Below, one piece after another: positions 1 to 10,959 of a DNA stretch of 64,000 nt. The translations under genes and the position numbers were made by a program. Within the stretch, counting starts at the first letter, position 1. Every line of letters starts with the position of its first letter. The stretch is taken from assembly GCA_964017065.1 (NCBI GenBank), contig OZ024786.1, forward strand, positions 7,321,047 to 7,385,046. Reading direction: 5' to 3'. The stretch comes from Haliclona indistincta. Its lineage: Eukaryota; Porifera; Demospongiae; Haplosclerida; Chalinidae. The notes below the pieces were generated by a model. The model was given only the letters and a program-made list of their open reading frames with translations. It was not told the DNA's origin and searched no databases.

Positions 1-1533
1 TACATCCCACAACTTTATCCCTGCAGCTCCATGTATACACATATGTGGACTTGTGCTGGGTAGCAATACAGTAGAGAGCAGCTGTACCAGTCTGCGGATC
101 AAGAACAACATTTCTGGGGCTTTGGTGCACAATCCTAAATATTCCTGCATAACGTTGAAGTATATTATAATGCAAGTAGTGTATCTATAACAGCAACCTG
201 ATGTTTCATGATTCTCTTCACCATTATACACTTTATAGCATGCATACTCATCTGCTTGCAACAGTATATCACCATCTGGGAATGCATACAACATAATTAT
301 TATACAGTTACTAATTGTCATTCACACACTGTACCTCTGTCGACGTAGCATACATCGTAGTGAACACTCTCTGGCTGAAAATTACTAATTTTCCCAATGC
401 CAACGTTTTCATTAAACACTTCATCTCTGCTCTCTCTCTTTTTGCTCAACCCAAGCCCTCCTATAACAGCAGCATATTTCACTGCACATAATAAAACAAC
501 ACTTGAATACCAGCAATAATTGATTTATACACATACCAGTTAGTTTCTCTTGTATGGATAGAGTAGGCAAAGCAGCTGACTTGTCAGATGTATTCTTGTG
601 CATAGTATTAGTTTCAGAAGGCAAAGCAACTGAATTATAGTTGTGTAATATTATGTAATTAAAGCATGATTTAAAAATACCAGGTGTATCAATCTCTTGG
701 TGGCGGTTTGGTCTCTTCGAAAGTGTTGATGCCCACTCCTATATTGCCACATGAAAGGATAAACAAGATATTACGACACCCAGATATGTAAATCATACTT
801 GCTATGCATGACTCACTTCTACTCTGTATCCTACACCAATTTTCACTGTTGCACCGGTTCGAACAAAAGAGGAGAACGTACTCATATAATTATAAACAGT
901 CCATGGAAGTTCTTCGTTGATAGAAGCATCGGGAATCCTTGTTCCATCGCTTCGAAAGAGACCCAAGTCACAGAATGTATCATCATCATCATCATCTTCC
1001 TCAAGATTTACTGCCTTTGCAGCCTCAGATGCAAAGTCTACATAACTTGTGTCGGGCCCTACTCTCACTTCCACATATTCGCCACACTTCCTGAACTTTG
1101 ATCTGCACTTGACCATTTTGCAAACACTTACCTACAAGTAATTTGACAGTACAAAGTAATGCAATGTATCACAGATGTGTTCGTACTTACTAGAATATTT
1201 TTTGGTGTTGTTTTCTTTGACTTGGGTCGGCCTCCTGCTCTTCTCTCCCTCTGAAACTTCACCCCTTCTCCAATGAGTTTTCTATAGTCATCTTGTTTCC
1301 CAAATTAAGACGGAGAGGATCAAAACATTAATGGACAGCTTACCTACTGAACATGCAGTGGCACGTTGAGACCGCCGAGGTGGAGCTTCTGTCATACGTT
1401 GAGCAGGTGATGTGCGGTGTCCTATGTACATGCAATTATCACAAGTATAATCGGCTAAATGTTAAGAACCTGAATGTCCTGACGACAGGAGCTGTTCTTT
1501 AACTTGGTCGAGTTTGGCAACTATGTCATCCAT
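1..1533 (-). CDS. Nine-exon uncharacterised gene, 5' part; continues past the left edge
   Basis: I do not recognise the family, but the exons join cleanly. They are 1470-1533, 1344-1421, 1191-1291, 817-1131, 681-738, 537-629, 335-460, 198-275 and 1-144. All introns are GT..AG and short where both sites are adjacent (48, 52 and 59 bases for the first three), and phases match at every junction. The donor of exon 1 (GTTCTT) and of exon 8 (GTTGCT) are non-consensus. The ATG at 1533 is chosen because the ATG just upstream meets a stop at once. The roughly 352 residues seen contain a basic AT-hook-like patch (AGGRPKSKK), an acidic run of six Asp, a conserved-looking block (LGLFRSDGT..PWTVYNYM..VKIGVGY) and a C-terminal stretch with ALYCIATQ and YVYTWSC that could be Ig-like. 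Function is unknown. That this is a host gene rather than a transposon gene is inference. Confidence 0.7.
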
Positions 1534-1810
1534 AGCTGCTAATACATTCAGACATGCCAGAGAGGGAGGGAGGGAGCTAAGGAGGTATGAGACGAGACCT
1601 ACATAGAGATATATAACATGGTTAGTCCTGGTTGGATAGTGCTTTGTGATATACCTTGACAAGATACAAATGTGCCTGTAGGAAATATACAAAGTCCAGA
1701 GAAACAGCAGGAGGACAAGTGGTGGAGTGAGAGGGTCAGCAGAGTTAATGAACAGCTGTGACACCTACATAAGAGATAGATATATTTGGTTAGTGCTGGG
1801 ATAAATAGTC
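1534..1810 (-). promoter_or_regulatory. Presumed 5' flank/promoter of the nine-exon gene
   Basis: This is the stretch between the chosen start codon and the CACGTG-rich minisatellite. On the minus strand it is open in one frame for a while but shows no domain. No clear TATA element or initiator can be fixed by eye, so the assignment rests on position only. Confidence 0.3.
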
Positions 1811-2582
1811 CACGTGAAAATAGCAGGATGAGTGGATCTGGAAGAGAGGGAAGGAGGAAGGGAGGGGCAGACCGAGAGGACGGGATTTCCACGTGAGTAA
1901 CAGCACTGTCGAGCACTGGGATGAGTAGATCTGGAAGAGAGGGAAGGAGGAAGGGAGGGGCAGACCGAGAGGACGGGATTTCCACGTGAGTAACAGCACT
2001 GTCGAGCACTGGGATGAGTAGATCTGGAAGAGAGGGAAGGAGGAAGGGAGGGGCAGACCGAGAGGACGGGATTTCCACGTGAGTAACAGCACTGTCGAGC
2101 ACTGGGATGAGTAGATCTGGAAGAGAGGGAAGGAGGAAGGGAGGGGCAGACCGAGAGGACGGGATTTCCACGTGAGTAACAGCACTGTCGAGCACTGGGA
2201 TGAGTAGATCTGGAAGAGAGGGAAGGAGGAAGGGAGGGGCAGACCGAGAGGACGGGATTTCCACGTGAGTAACAGCACTGTCGAGCACTAGGATGAGTAG
2301 ATCTGGAAGGGAGGGAAAGAGGAAGGGAGGGAAAGAGGAAGGAAGACTACAGGCAGACCGAGAGGATAGAAGCTAACAGGTTTGGGAAGTCCAAGTCCAC
2401 TTGAGCTACTAACAGGATAGGTCTGAGAAGTCCACGTGAGCAACAACAGCGCGAGCAGTCTGAGCTATAGCTGACAACAAACAAAGTCCACGTGATGGTA
2501 ATGTATCACGTGATTGCCTATGCTGATCACGTGTCGCCTGTCGATAGTAATTTATCACGTGATTGCCTATGCTGATCACGTG
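1811..2582. promoter_or_regulatory. Cluster of twelve CACGTG E-box sites
   Basis: CACGTG occurs at 1811, 1890, 1983, 2076, 2169, 2262, 2433, 2489, 2507, 2528, 2556 and 2577. Five belong to the minisatellite units and seven lie outside the regular array, including two pairs within an imperfect 49-bp direct repeat at about 2501-2590. CACGTG is the known binding core of bHLH-zipper factors such as Myc/Max, USF and MITF. The cluster lies 0.3-1.05 kb upstream of the minus-strand gene start at 1533. A regulatory role is inference. Confidence 0.45.
1828..2330. repeat. 93-bp minisatellite, about five near-identical units
   Basis: Units begin at 1828, 1921, 2014, 2107 and 2200, with a partial unit at 2293. 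Each is purine-rich (GGAAGGAGGAAGGGAGGGG), then has a CACGTGAGT site. Because 93 is a multiple of three, two minus-strand frames stay open through the array (31-residue repeats such as SAPPFLLPSLPD). That openness is a property of the repeat and is not evidence of coding. The near identity of units indicates recent expansion or homogenisation. Confidence 0.95.
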
Positions 2583-2599
2583 TTGCCTGTCTGCTACTA

Positions 2600-2926
2600 T
2601 TCCGTACCGTACCCATAGATGACTAATCTATTTTTTTTTTTTCTCGTTTGGTGAAATTTTTTGATAGTACAATTAACCACACACAGTAGTAGAATAAATA
2701 GACTAACACTAAACTATTATTAATAAAATTAAAGTTAGATATAATGATAATAATAATAAGTATTGTTGATATACTATAATAGGTTAGAAGTTAAGAGGAA
2801 GGCGGCTCTCAGAGGATGCCAGGGTGATGTTAGAGTCAGTCACTGGCCGATGAAGCGAGGAGCGGCTTCCTCTGATGCATCTAATTGCTGAGCGGACAGC
2901 AGCAAAAGACAGTTTGCATCTAAGCC
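2600..2926. other. AT-rich spacer
   Basis: The stretch holds a T-run at 2630-2641 and simple A/T repeats. I see no coding trace or terminal repeat. A G-rich segment follows at 2800-2860. Confidence 0.4.
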
Positions 2927-2952
2927 ATGCCATTGTGGTGGAATATTTATAA

Positions 2953-3100
2953 TGTTGCTATATCGACGGTATGCGGTGTCAAAAATTGCTATCTACGGTG
3001 CTGGGTTAATGTTACTATCGACGGTGTTAAAACTGCTATCGACGGTGTTAAAACTGCTATGCGCGGTGTTAAAACTGCTATGCGCGGTGTTAAAACTAAT
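2953..3100 (+). repeat. 21-bp tandem repeat
   Basis: About four good units of a 21-bp motif (CTATCGACGGTGTTAAAACTG type) run from 3014 to 3098, with decayed units upstream. The period is seven codons, so the plus strand reads TAIDGVK/TAMRGVK inside a 134-codon open frame ending at 3331. I do not recognise that frame, and it has no domain support, so I list only the repeat. Confidence 0.8.
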
Positions 3101-3484
3101 ATCTACAGTCAGCGGCGACAAACGACCGTCTCGGCCACTATAGATCTGACCCAGTCCTTGCTCCCATGCTTTTTTGCCTTTTTGGGCATGTACTGCTTTA
3201 TGGCTGATGTACCTGTACCCTTGAATGTGATCATTGCTTCATCAATTGAAAGGTTAACAGATGGATTGTTAACCGTCATGCATGCACTTGTATCTACGTT
3301 TATTATTGGCTTGGCCTTTTGTAGGCGATGATAGTTTAGATCAGTCTGTCAGCAACATATCCGGCTGTACAGAAAAACCATTCTAAATTCTCTGAGAAAA
3401 GCATTATAAACCCTGTGTCTTTTTGTGATTGTCCGTGTTACTCTCTGCACAGCATGAAATGGATCAAGCGTTATTTCTACGTTG

Positions 3485-3960
3485 TTACCACATGTTCTTT
3501 TTAATATTTACTTCCAGTGGCAGCAGTTGTCTATAATGATCACTTTGACTGGAGCTCTTAGGGAAATCAGTTGTTGGTAAAGACCTATGTTGTTGGAATA
3601 TGAGTGTTGTCAACGAAATGGAGATGACGGGATATGTTAAAGAAACAATCTCGGGTGATTCTCCCAATTTTGGAAGCACAGTAGTCTGCCATGCTTGGCT
3701 CATAGTTGATAGACATCAAAATGAGAAAGCCGAAAGTTCTTGAACAGTGACTGCTGTCCACTTGACGAATAGATCATATTTCATTTGTTGCCGAGCGTAC
3801 AGATTCGTTAGCTCTACAATGGCCTCCATGATGGTGGTTGTCAGAAGTAGCCTGAAGATATCAAGAAATGCTCGATGGAAGTGAGCATGATGGACCGGCC
3901 TGACCAGCAAATAGAGCGATTGTCACCTGGCTTCGTTCTGACTTCCATTGTGGTGTCATT
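3485..3960 (-). pseudogene. piggyBac-type transposase relic, N-terminal part
   Basis: Reading two frames, the minus strand gives EVRTKPGDN, then an EIVELTNLYARQQMK-like stretch with WTAVTVQELSAF, then GRITRDCFFNISRHLHFVDNT. This order resembles the start of piggyBac/PGBD transposases: a region ending in an ETNRYA-like motif, a W..vtv.E...f segment, then a R..F..i.r.LHF.DN block. Frame changes and stops break it, and the catalytic aspartate region is not recovered. The flanks on both sides are non-coding. Family assignment is from memory of the motif order. Confidence 0.6.
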
Positions 3961-5790
3961 TGGTGACTTTCGTAGCTTTACTTTATGTCGCTGCTTGACT
4001 GACGTCTTTCATAAGTGGCTTCTCTCCACTACTAAGTTCTGGTACCTTGTCATCGAATTTTGATCGATTTTTTATTAAGCTCTTTCATTTTAGCATCCTC
4101 TCATCAACATCACTTCGGTAATGTCCATCGAAGTACACACCTGTATGGCGATGCACACGAGAGAAACCAAGCTCATGGAGCCACCGGTGTGCTGTTTTAA
4201 GGTCCAGTGCTACTGTTGGATTGCAATCCGTGCACCAATAGTTAGCCTTTGTATGGCTCGTTTTGTAAGTCCACCTCTGTCACTGTACTCGGATGGTTTT
4301 TGATTAGCTCCTCCAACCGGCTCCTGTACGATTTACAAGCATGGTTAGCACACTCTACCTTATTGACAGTTATTCAACCACCAGTACAAGTAGACTCGTC
4401 ATGGTTCTCTTCTCAATTATATGCTTGCAGCTAAGTATAGGTCTCAACCATTTAGAAAGAACTCAAGGGAACTATAGGTATGTTGATTGAAATCAGGAGA
4501 ATGAGTTTGACATCACATACATGTAGTGTGGATGGGTCATGCAGGTTCCAGTGAACTGTAGTCATGACCCAAGTGCACTCTCCTTCATCGCTCATTTAGG
4601 GTATCTAGGAAATGCCACTGATTCTGACTACTCCAAATGAGTCTCAATCTCAGCTGTTTTTGAAAGACATAGTTATTCTATTGCATAAGTTATCTTGACT
4701 TCATCTATTATGAGCATACCATCTCCACTAGGCAACACATCACATATTCTTTAGCTTCCTCAAAGTTAGCATCAGTGTACTCTTTTAAGATGTCTCCTAA
4801 GACAACAAAAATAACTTTGTTGTCTCCTAAGACGACAAAAATAACTTTCAACAATGATCCATCTTTCAACTTCCATCCCTTCTTTTCCTACCAGTTTCAT
4901 TGTGGTAGTATTATCAAGCCATGTTGCATGCTATAAACAATAAATGTGAGGTGACTGTCACTCTCAACTGTAATGTAGTCTAGAATAATATCTTTTTTCA
5001 TTTTTTTTTGATCTTGTCTTCACACGGACTCCATGTTCTCTCGTATCCAGATTCTTCCAGATCATGACCAATCCTTTCATAAAAATCAACTAAATTTTCT
5101 AAGCATAAAATGCAACCAGATAATGCTTGTGTACTTCTGCAGCAATTCAAAAAAACTCTATTACTTGAAACGAGTTTGAATGATTGAAGTGGTAGTGGTG
5201 AAAACTGTGATTGAATACAGCTATATGTTTTGTTCTTTCAATCCTTCCAATTGAGACTGTATAGTCTTGTCTCTCCAAGAATTCAACAGGCCATAGGTTT
5301 CGTTGTCCATCCATGCATTACTTGCCAGCATGCAAACTTCGTTATTTTTTACTGTTGACTAAAGACAGACTAGTGATTATACTACACATAGAGGGGCCGT
5401 GCAAAACACAGCGACAAACAAACATAAAAACAGTCAATTGTCTCATTGTTTTATTCTTTTGGGACCTGCCATAAAATGAAGAGTTAAATGAAAACAGTAG
5501 CGACAGGGAAAACGTACTTCTTTCTGCCTCTTCCTCTTTGAACTGGACAGCAAAAATGGACATGAGATTATGAATGGACCAATACGCTGGTCAACCAATA
5601 AATCAACTGTAATTGACGGACTGATTGCATTAGTACAAGTGCATATTGCATCTATTTTGGTCATAATAATTATTGTAGAAATCTGGAGTATAGTTAGTTT
5701 GTCTGCTCGATCCAACAATTGCGGGTATTGATAGCTGCTGTAAATTGGAATAAACTGAGAGAGCAGAGAATAATGATATGAGCTAGCTAT
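3961..5790. other. Non-coding stretch with weak open frames
   Basis: No confident gene is visible. A 28-bp direct duplication lies at about 4796-4850 (CTCCTAAGACAACAAAAATAAC type). Minus-strand reading around 4790-4930 gives TWLDNTTTMKLVGKEG and ILKEYTDANFEEAKEYV, which may be more transposase debris upstream of the piggyBac-like relic. Confidence 0.35.
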
Positions 5791-5837
5791 ACTTGGATTT
5801 TTGTTTGTTTATTAATCACAAACCAACAAAAATTTTA

Positions 5838-6345
5838 ATGAAGATTACCTCTGAACACACCCAAACAGAAGAACCTGTTGATGCAGTAAGGTCTAAACCA
5901 TGTGTGGAAGATTGTTCATCTCAATCTATTTTGATCAAGTTATACCAATGCCCACACTGCCCTTACTCTGCAACAAAAGCATCGAGTCTTACACTTATTA
6001 ACACATTACCTTCCTCATTCGGATGCTGCACTACCAATGCATAATACAATGGAGCAGCTTGAGTGGTGGCTTTTGTTAGCTGGATGATTGTACCAGTAGC
6101 GTCACAGTACAATGGCTGTTCTTTTAAAACGTCACATCCGTTCTCAATCCTTCAGTAGAAAAACGTACATTCGATTAGTAAATGTTAAAGTTAAAGCCAA
6201 ATGTCGAACTGGTCGTCTTCAAAACAAAGGTTACTCTAATGCCCACACTGTTCCTACTCTGCTAGCGATTTGACAAAACATATCCGTACCGGAGAGAACC
6301 ATACTCATGTGCCGAATATGGCAGTGCTTCACTCAGCTTTCAATT
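5838..6345 (+). pseudogene. C2H2 zinc-finger gene fragment
   Basis: Plus-strand reading shows YQCPHCPYSATKASSLT at about 5941-5992. After an unrelated interval, CPHCSYSASDLTKHIRTGE follows at about 6240-6300. Both match C2H2 fingers with the CPHC.YSA start, and the second keeps the His-x3-His end and a TGE linker stub. The first finger lacks its histidines, and the two lie in different frames. The segment upstream of the first finger is acidic and open. It looks like a decayed poly-finger gene copy; DNA-binding function is not expected now. Confidence 0.55.
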
Positions 6346-6873
6346 CTCCGAGTATATAACTAGAGAAACATGGGCGATGATTTGCTCATTTGGATATCCG
6401 TGGACATTTCTGTATTGTAGCTGTTGTTATCGATACCTGTTACCTGTTTATTGATAGGTAGTGTATCATACTATCACAACTAGTATAATAAAACTAATTG
6501 CTATCTATCTGTAAACAGTGATACAAAACCTATAATCTGTCTTGCTGTCCATTACACATCTCATATCTTTTGAGAAAATGCTGATTTCTTTATTTGTAGC
6601 TCGTGCCCTACATTCATTATATGCTGCTATAATGTTCATTGTGTTACTATGCCCTTTTGTGAATGACGTATTTTTTCAAAAAGAGTTTTGCTCTTTTTCG
6701 CCTACTTCTTCTTCGGCATTTCTACCTTCTTCGTTAATCTGACATTATTTTGATTAAGTCATTAATATCAAGCTTCTTTTGCACATAAATATTTTATTGT
6801 CACCAAATTATTTGGTAATTATACTTCAACATAATTTAGACATGAGTAAATAGTTTAACTAGTTAAATAACTA

Positions 6874-7071
6874 CTATAGTTTCTTCATCAAGTTAACTAT
6901 TTCACACTGCTGCTCTTCAAACTCTTCTCCTGTCAGTGCTCCAATATCTCGTAAATCGACTAGTTCCCTCAGCTGGTGGATATATTTTCCCCTAAGTTTT
7001 GCAGATTTGCTAGGAGACCAGTCTTTGCCTGATGAAGAGTTGGGAGAAGAGTATAATAATGGTGGGTACAT
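6874..7071 (-). CDS. SHOCT-like C-terminal exon carried by repeat F1
   Basis: The minus strand reads through FGPIYGYW, MYPPLLYSSPNSSSG and KLRGKYIHQLRELVDL, ending GALTGEEFEEQQCEIVNL and a stop. The pattern L..L..L.d.GalT.eEFe..k..l resembles the short SHOCT oligomerisation motif found at protein C-termini. The frame stays open upstream to about 7115, so this may be the last exon of a spliced element gene. The second copy (32463-32680) has a TGG-to-TAG nonsense change. Function in the element is unknown; the SHOCT comparison is by motif only. Confidence 0.4.
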   Translation of the reverse strand: MYPPLLYSSPNSSSGKDWSPSKSAKLRGKYIHQLRELVDLRDIGALTGEEFEEQQCEIVNLMKKL

Positions 7072-7955
7072 CCAATAACCATAAATAGGACCAAATCGAT
7101 GTAAATACGCAGGAAGATGATGTTAAAGATGAAACACCACTACAAACACACTATGGTAGTAGGCAGCTCTTGATCGTTGTCTCTCGTGTGATGCGTACCT
7201 GTGGTGAGAGGAATGCTTAGTAAGTGTGGTCTGGTATTACTCATTGCCATTATCTGTCCCATTAGAAGAATAGCTTATTGAGCATGGGAGCTGGAGACAG
7301 TAGTTTTCTGTTGTAAACTGAGACTCAGAGCGGTTCAGTCTGGGATCAGATTGCAACCAGTTAACAATAATATATTCAGGAATGTATGTATGTTAGATCG
7401 TGTTATCACAGCTGATCTCTTAATGTTGAATTGCGTAACTACAACTACTGTTAAGTTGACAACAGTTAATCTTTTCAAAATATTTATTCTCAATGTTAGA
7501 CTGAATGATTGTCTTGATAATAACAATCTCTTTATTTTTTGAATATATTTATGATCTTCGCTGATTCTATGCTGTATCCCCACATTTGTGGCCCTCTCCT
7601 CCTCCGCCTTGGCCTTTTTGTACCTTGGCTGAGCTTAGCAACTTAGCAGCTTATCGCCCGGGCCGCTACAGAATCCTTCGTCGTCATCCTGGTGTAGCAC
7701 CAGAAAAACTAACTCTGCCCATTGATCCTCTAGCCCGTCTATCATCTCACCGTCCCATTCCTCTGCATTTCTCAGTGTTACACTGAACGAATAATGTAAA
7801 TATTAATAATGGTAATAATTGTGTTGATTATAACAATCTCCTTATTTTTTTAATATGTTGATGATCTTTGCTGATTCTATATTATAGCCCCACAAAATTA
7901 CGGCCCTCTCCGCCTCCGCCTTGGCCTTTTTGTACCTAGCCCGTGCTTGTTTGAT

Positions 7956-8454
7956 TTAGTTTTCTGACAATGTGTCCTCCTGATTTATACTTGCGATAGA
8001 GTATAGAAAACCTCTCTTTTCCTGCCTATGTCTTTGCCTGGGACCGACTACTATTAAGCACACAGCATTAGAACCAGGGTGCTGCGTAATCCAAGTTACG
8101 GAGGGATCATTGGCTTCAGATATTTTTGCTAAAATTTGGCTGATTTCTTTGCAGGAAACACATTCAAGATAGGTTGGCATAAGAGTGCAATGGCTACATT
8201 GTCACATGTAAAAATTGAAAACATTGGCTAATGTTTTATCAGTTAATTCTTTGTAAACACATACCAAGATATATCTGTTAGTCTAGAGTCATACTCATGA
8301 TCCACTGTGCTGCTACTGGACTCTGTGTCGGTATCAGAAGCGCTTGGCTCAAAGCTATAAGGCCCAGGCATTGAAGGATCCAAAATATCAGACTCAGTGT
8401 CTCTTGAACACAAACATCAGTCTCACTGCTGGTTGGTTCTACTGAAGGTGACAT
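7956..8454 (-). pseudogene. P2X7 intracellular C-terminal-domain-like gene copy, two exons
   Basis: Exon 1 (8265-8454) starts MSPSVEPTSSETD. After a one-base frame change it reads SDILDPSMPGPYSFEPSAS, an acidic serine-rich lead. A 71-base GT..AG intron joins it in phase to exon 2 (7956-8193), which reads SCHCTLMPTYLECVSCKEI and then WITQHPGSNAVCL. The order C.C..MPT..EC.CC.E, then CIT.HPGF..VCL, is what I know from the P2X7 cytoplasmic ballast domain (Pfam P2RX7_C), common as free-standing genes in lower metazoans. The end after VCLIVV diverges, and one cysteine of the CC pair is replaced by the order C-V-S-C. It sits inside F1 copy a. Probably a decayed copy. Confidence 0.55.
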
Positions 8455-9829
8455 ACTTGCGTACTCCCGCATTGACGTCATCAATGACCACACCCACTTA
8501 ATTACGCGTTGGCGACCTGCGTTTTTTAACTGCCTATAACTCGGGACCCGCTTTGCACATTGCGCTAAACTTTGTTTTACAATGTCTGCACACCATTGTC
8601 TGGTGATACATGTAATAAAAATTGATATGAAAAAACCATGTCAGTTACCCTTTAATGTTGAATTGCGTACTACAACTACCGTTAAGTTCACAACAGTTAA
8701 TGTTTTCAAAATATTTTTTCCTCAATGTGTCATCTTTTTCAGACTGTGTTCTTGAATTCGATGTATATAATTATAATAAATAATAATGATAGTAATTGTC
8801 TTAATAATAATAAGCTCTTTATTTTTGAATGTATTGATTATGTTTGCTGGGGTTTTTGGAATTGCTGCACCAAGTGAGTACGCAACATGATCTCGCCTTC
8901 ATGGTTGCATTTTATGCTTCCAACAATGTATCTGAATAAATGCTGCATGTCCCAGTATGGGAAATAGTTAAAGATTTGTTAGAGTACGATGCTAGTTTAC
9001 AGTTATCAACCATAAACTTACCAGGAGAGAAGAGGTTCTATGGAGAGAAAGTGAGTTCAAGTCACTACGACAAATACTTGTCATCTCCAGAATTTAGAGT
9101 CCATGTTGCAGTCGTACGGGACGATCATTTCAACGCGAATATTGAAAGATGTCAATGGAATAAGTTGTGGCGATGGTTTTAACTATAGAGCAGAGAGATA
9201 CACGATGATAACGGCGATGGTGCGTTGGAAAATATTAAATGACTCGGCAACCACAATGATGGGCTAAAACAATGGTCAAAATTTGTCAATTTCACTGCCC
9301 AATCTAACCTAACCACAAGTGCCAGTGCTTTCTGTTTGTGTGGGTTATAATCTTCTACACAGTACATGGTCATGTAAAAGTGTGTGGTGTTGATAGTGGT
9401 AGTTCACTGACAAAAGATGCATTGATTTATTTATTCAGACTGGCCTGAAGCATTTATTTGGCAGACTATCAGATTCAAAATCAAAACACCAACATTCAAA
9501 CGTGTTTTATTTTTGGACTTATTGCCACTTGTGTCATCAGATAGTAGAATAATTGGTAGAACAAATGGCTCTACTACTACCAGCAAGTAGCCACGTCCGT
9601 GACACTGACTTATGTTATTTTCAAAATTACAAGCAATAATCAAGGAATTTCATTTCAGTGTATCTACATATCCTTGTCCAGTAGGTAACACGATCTGGAA
9701 CTTGAAGAGTACGTAAAGTACAACATTGTACCATAATAACCAGTTGAAGGATCAACACACTGATGAAATAATAGATGTCTACACTGCTAAAAAGATTTTG
9801 TTACTTTAACAAAAAAATTATGTTGTGGT

Positions 9830-10038
9830 GATGAATCTGAGGTAACAATTACAAATTTGTTAATTCAACAAAATACCTTTCATATCAACAAAGTATATTT
9901 GCTAGCTTGAAATAGCGTTTTGTTATTGTAACTTCCGTGCGTGATTTGACAAGAATTATTTTTTTTTTCAAAGGGATAAACAAAATGAGGATTAATACAG
10001 AAGATATAAATGAATGATAAATGCAAGAGAGTCTGACT
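9830..10038. other. AT-rich spacer
   Basis: The stretch has short imperfect repeats of TTTGTTA/TAACAAA and a T-run at 9959-9970. No coding trace was seen. Confidence 0.4.
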
Positions 10039-10047
10039 GAGCTTCAG

Positions 10048-10391
10048 AGTTCAGGTGGATGTACTTTCCTTATAGGTTCGAGTGATTCCACTTACATGAC
10101 TTGTAACTGAAGGAGTGCGTTTCACACTTTTGCTCGAGCTTGGTAGTTGAGCTACTTTCTCCAGAAGAAAACAAAGAATCTCTGCTGCCTTTTTGTGATA
10201 TTTTAAATTGAAGATGTAATGAGCAACAAGACACAGGAACAAAGCAGAAACAACATTAGACGTTTCCAGCATTAGCTCGTCCTCTAAAGCAACAAAATAC
10301 TGGGTAGCTTCATCATCCTCATCGTGGTAACGCACTATGTATGGCTGATGATTGTCCTCCTGAATCGCTTCCGCTGGTGGAGTGCCACGCT
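10048..10391 (-). CDS. Unrecognised C-terminal exon
   Basis: The minus strand is open from a TTTTAG acceptor near 10391 to a TGA at 10048. It reads RGTPPAEAIQEDNHQPYIV, an acidic DEDDEATQYF, then a helical stretch (ALFLCLVAHYIFNLKYHKKA) and a basic tail. I have an impression of similar C-termini in predicted proteins of lower metazoans but cannot name the family. The predicted upstream exon would lie near the proline-rich repeat at 10.66 kb. A transposon origin is likely but unproven. Confidence 0.4.
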
Positions 10392-10657
10392 AAAAATCAC
10401 AGGGAAAATTATAGTGAGAGTTAGCACATGCTTAATTCTAAACCTGCCACTTTAAACTATTGAGTATCCATTACCCGGTTCACACTGCACGTTAGGACTG
10501 GGCAGTTGTTTCTAGCAATTGTGTTGCTATACAGTACTGCTCAGATATAACACAACGAACGCATTCGCACGCACATGCACGTAAACGCATTTGAATTCAA
10601 AGGCAAATGTGCTCTCACTAGCTAATTGCAATATTATTGGCAAATGCACATCCTGGT

Positions 10658-10789
10658 CCCACGGCAGGCTGTGCAGGAGGAGGTACAGGTCCCACAGCAG
10701 GCTGGGCAGGAGGAGGTACCGGTCCCACAGCAGGCTGGGCAGGAGGAGGTACTGTTCCCACGGCAGGCTGGGCAGGAGGAGGTGGGATC
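10658..10789. repeat. 33-bp minisatellite, four units
   Basis: Four 33-bp units (CCCACGGCAGGCTGGGCAGG core) lie head to tail. The period is eleven codons. The minus strand reads PPPAQPAVGPV repeats and the plus strand GPTAGWAGGGT, so several frames are open. Coding on the minus strand upstream of the exon at 10048-10391 is possible but not shown. A 29-bp tandem duplication also occurs at about 10885-10945. Confidence 0.85.
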
Positions 10790-10959
10790 CAGTACCCACT
10801 GGCACAGGCTTCCACATTTCTAGGATCTCATTGCACCTTATCAGAGAGAATGTGACATGAAGATCTTGGAATGCTTCATATTCCACCATTAGTGTTTCAT
10901 TCATGATCAAGAAGCCATTAGTGTTTCATTCATGATCAAGAAGCCATTAAGCTTGCAAT

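Larger units (their letters stand above)
6645..9795. repeat. Dispersed repeat F1, copy a
   Basis: Blocks of this segment recur in the same order and orientation elsewhere. Examples are 6645-7330 versus 32235-32940, 8850-9400 versus 33120-33700 and 39590-40080, and 9340-9790 versus 33605-34060, 15355-15815 and 40045-40480. Within the copy, a block ending in GCCTTGGCCTTTTTGTACCT is duplicated at about 7545-7625 and 7860-7940. Copies start at different left points and continue to different distances on the right, as expected for a fragmented mobile family. No transposase is visible inside copy a. Confidence 0.8.

Noticed and set aside
1599..2288. Long open frames (229 and 162 codons) through the 93-bp minisatellite
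   Set aside because: Openness follows from the unit length being a multiple of three; two overlapping frames are equally open and no domain is present.
1890..2582. Reading the CACGTG array as a CRISPR-like or protein-coding repeat
   Set aside because: Units abut without spacers and the context is eukaryotic; tandem minisatellite plus E-box cluster is sufficient.
2927..3331. 134-codon plus-strand frame with TAIDGVK repeats as a protein gene
   Set aside because: Driven by a 21-bp tandem repeat; the rest is hydrophobic and unmatched, with no splice or family support.
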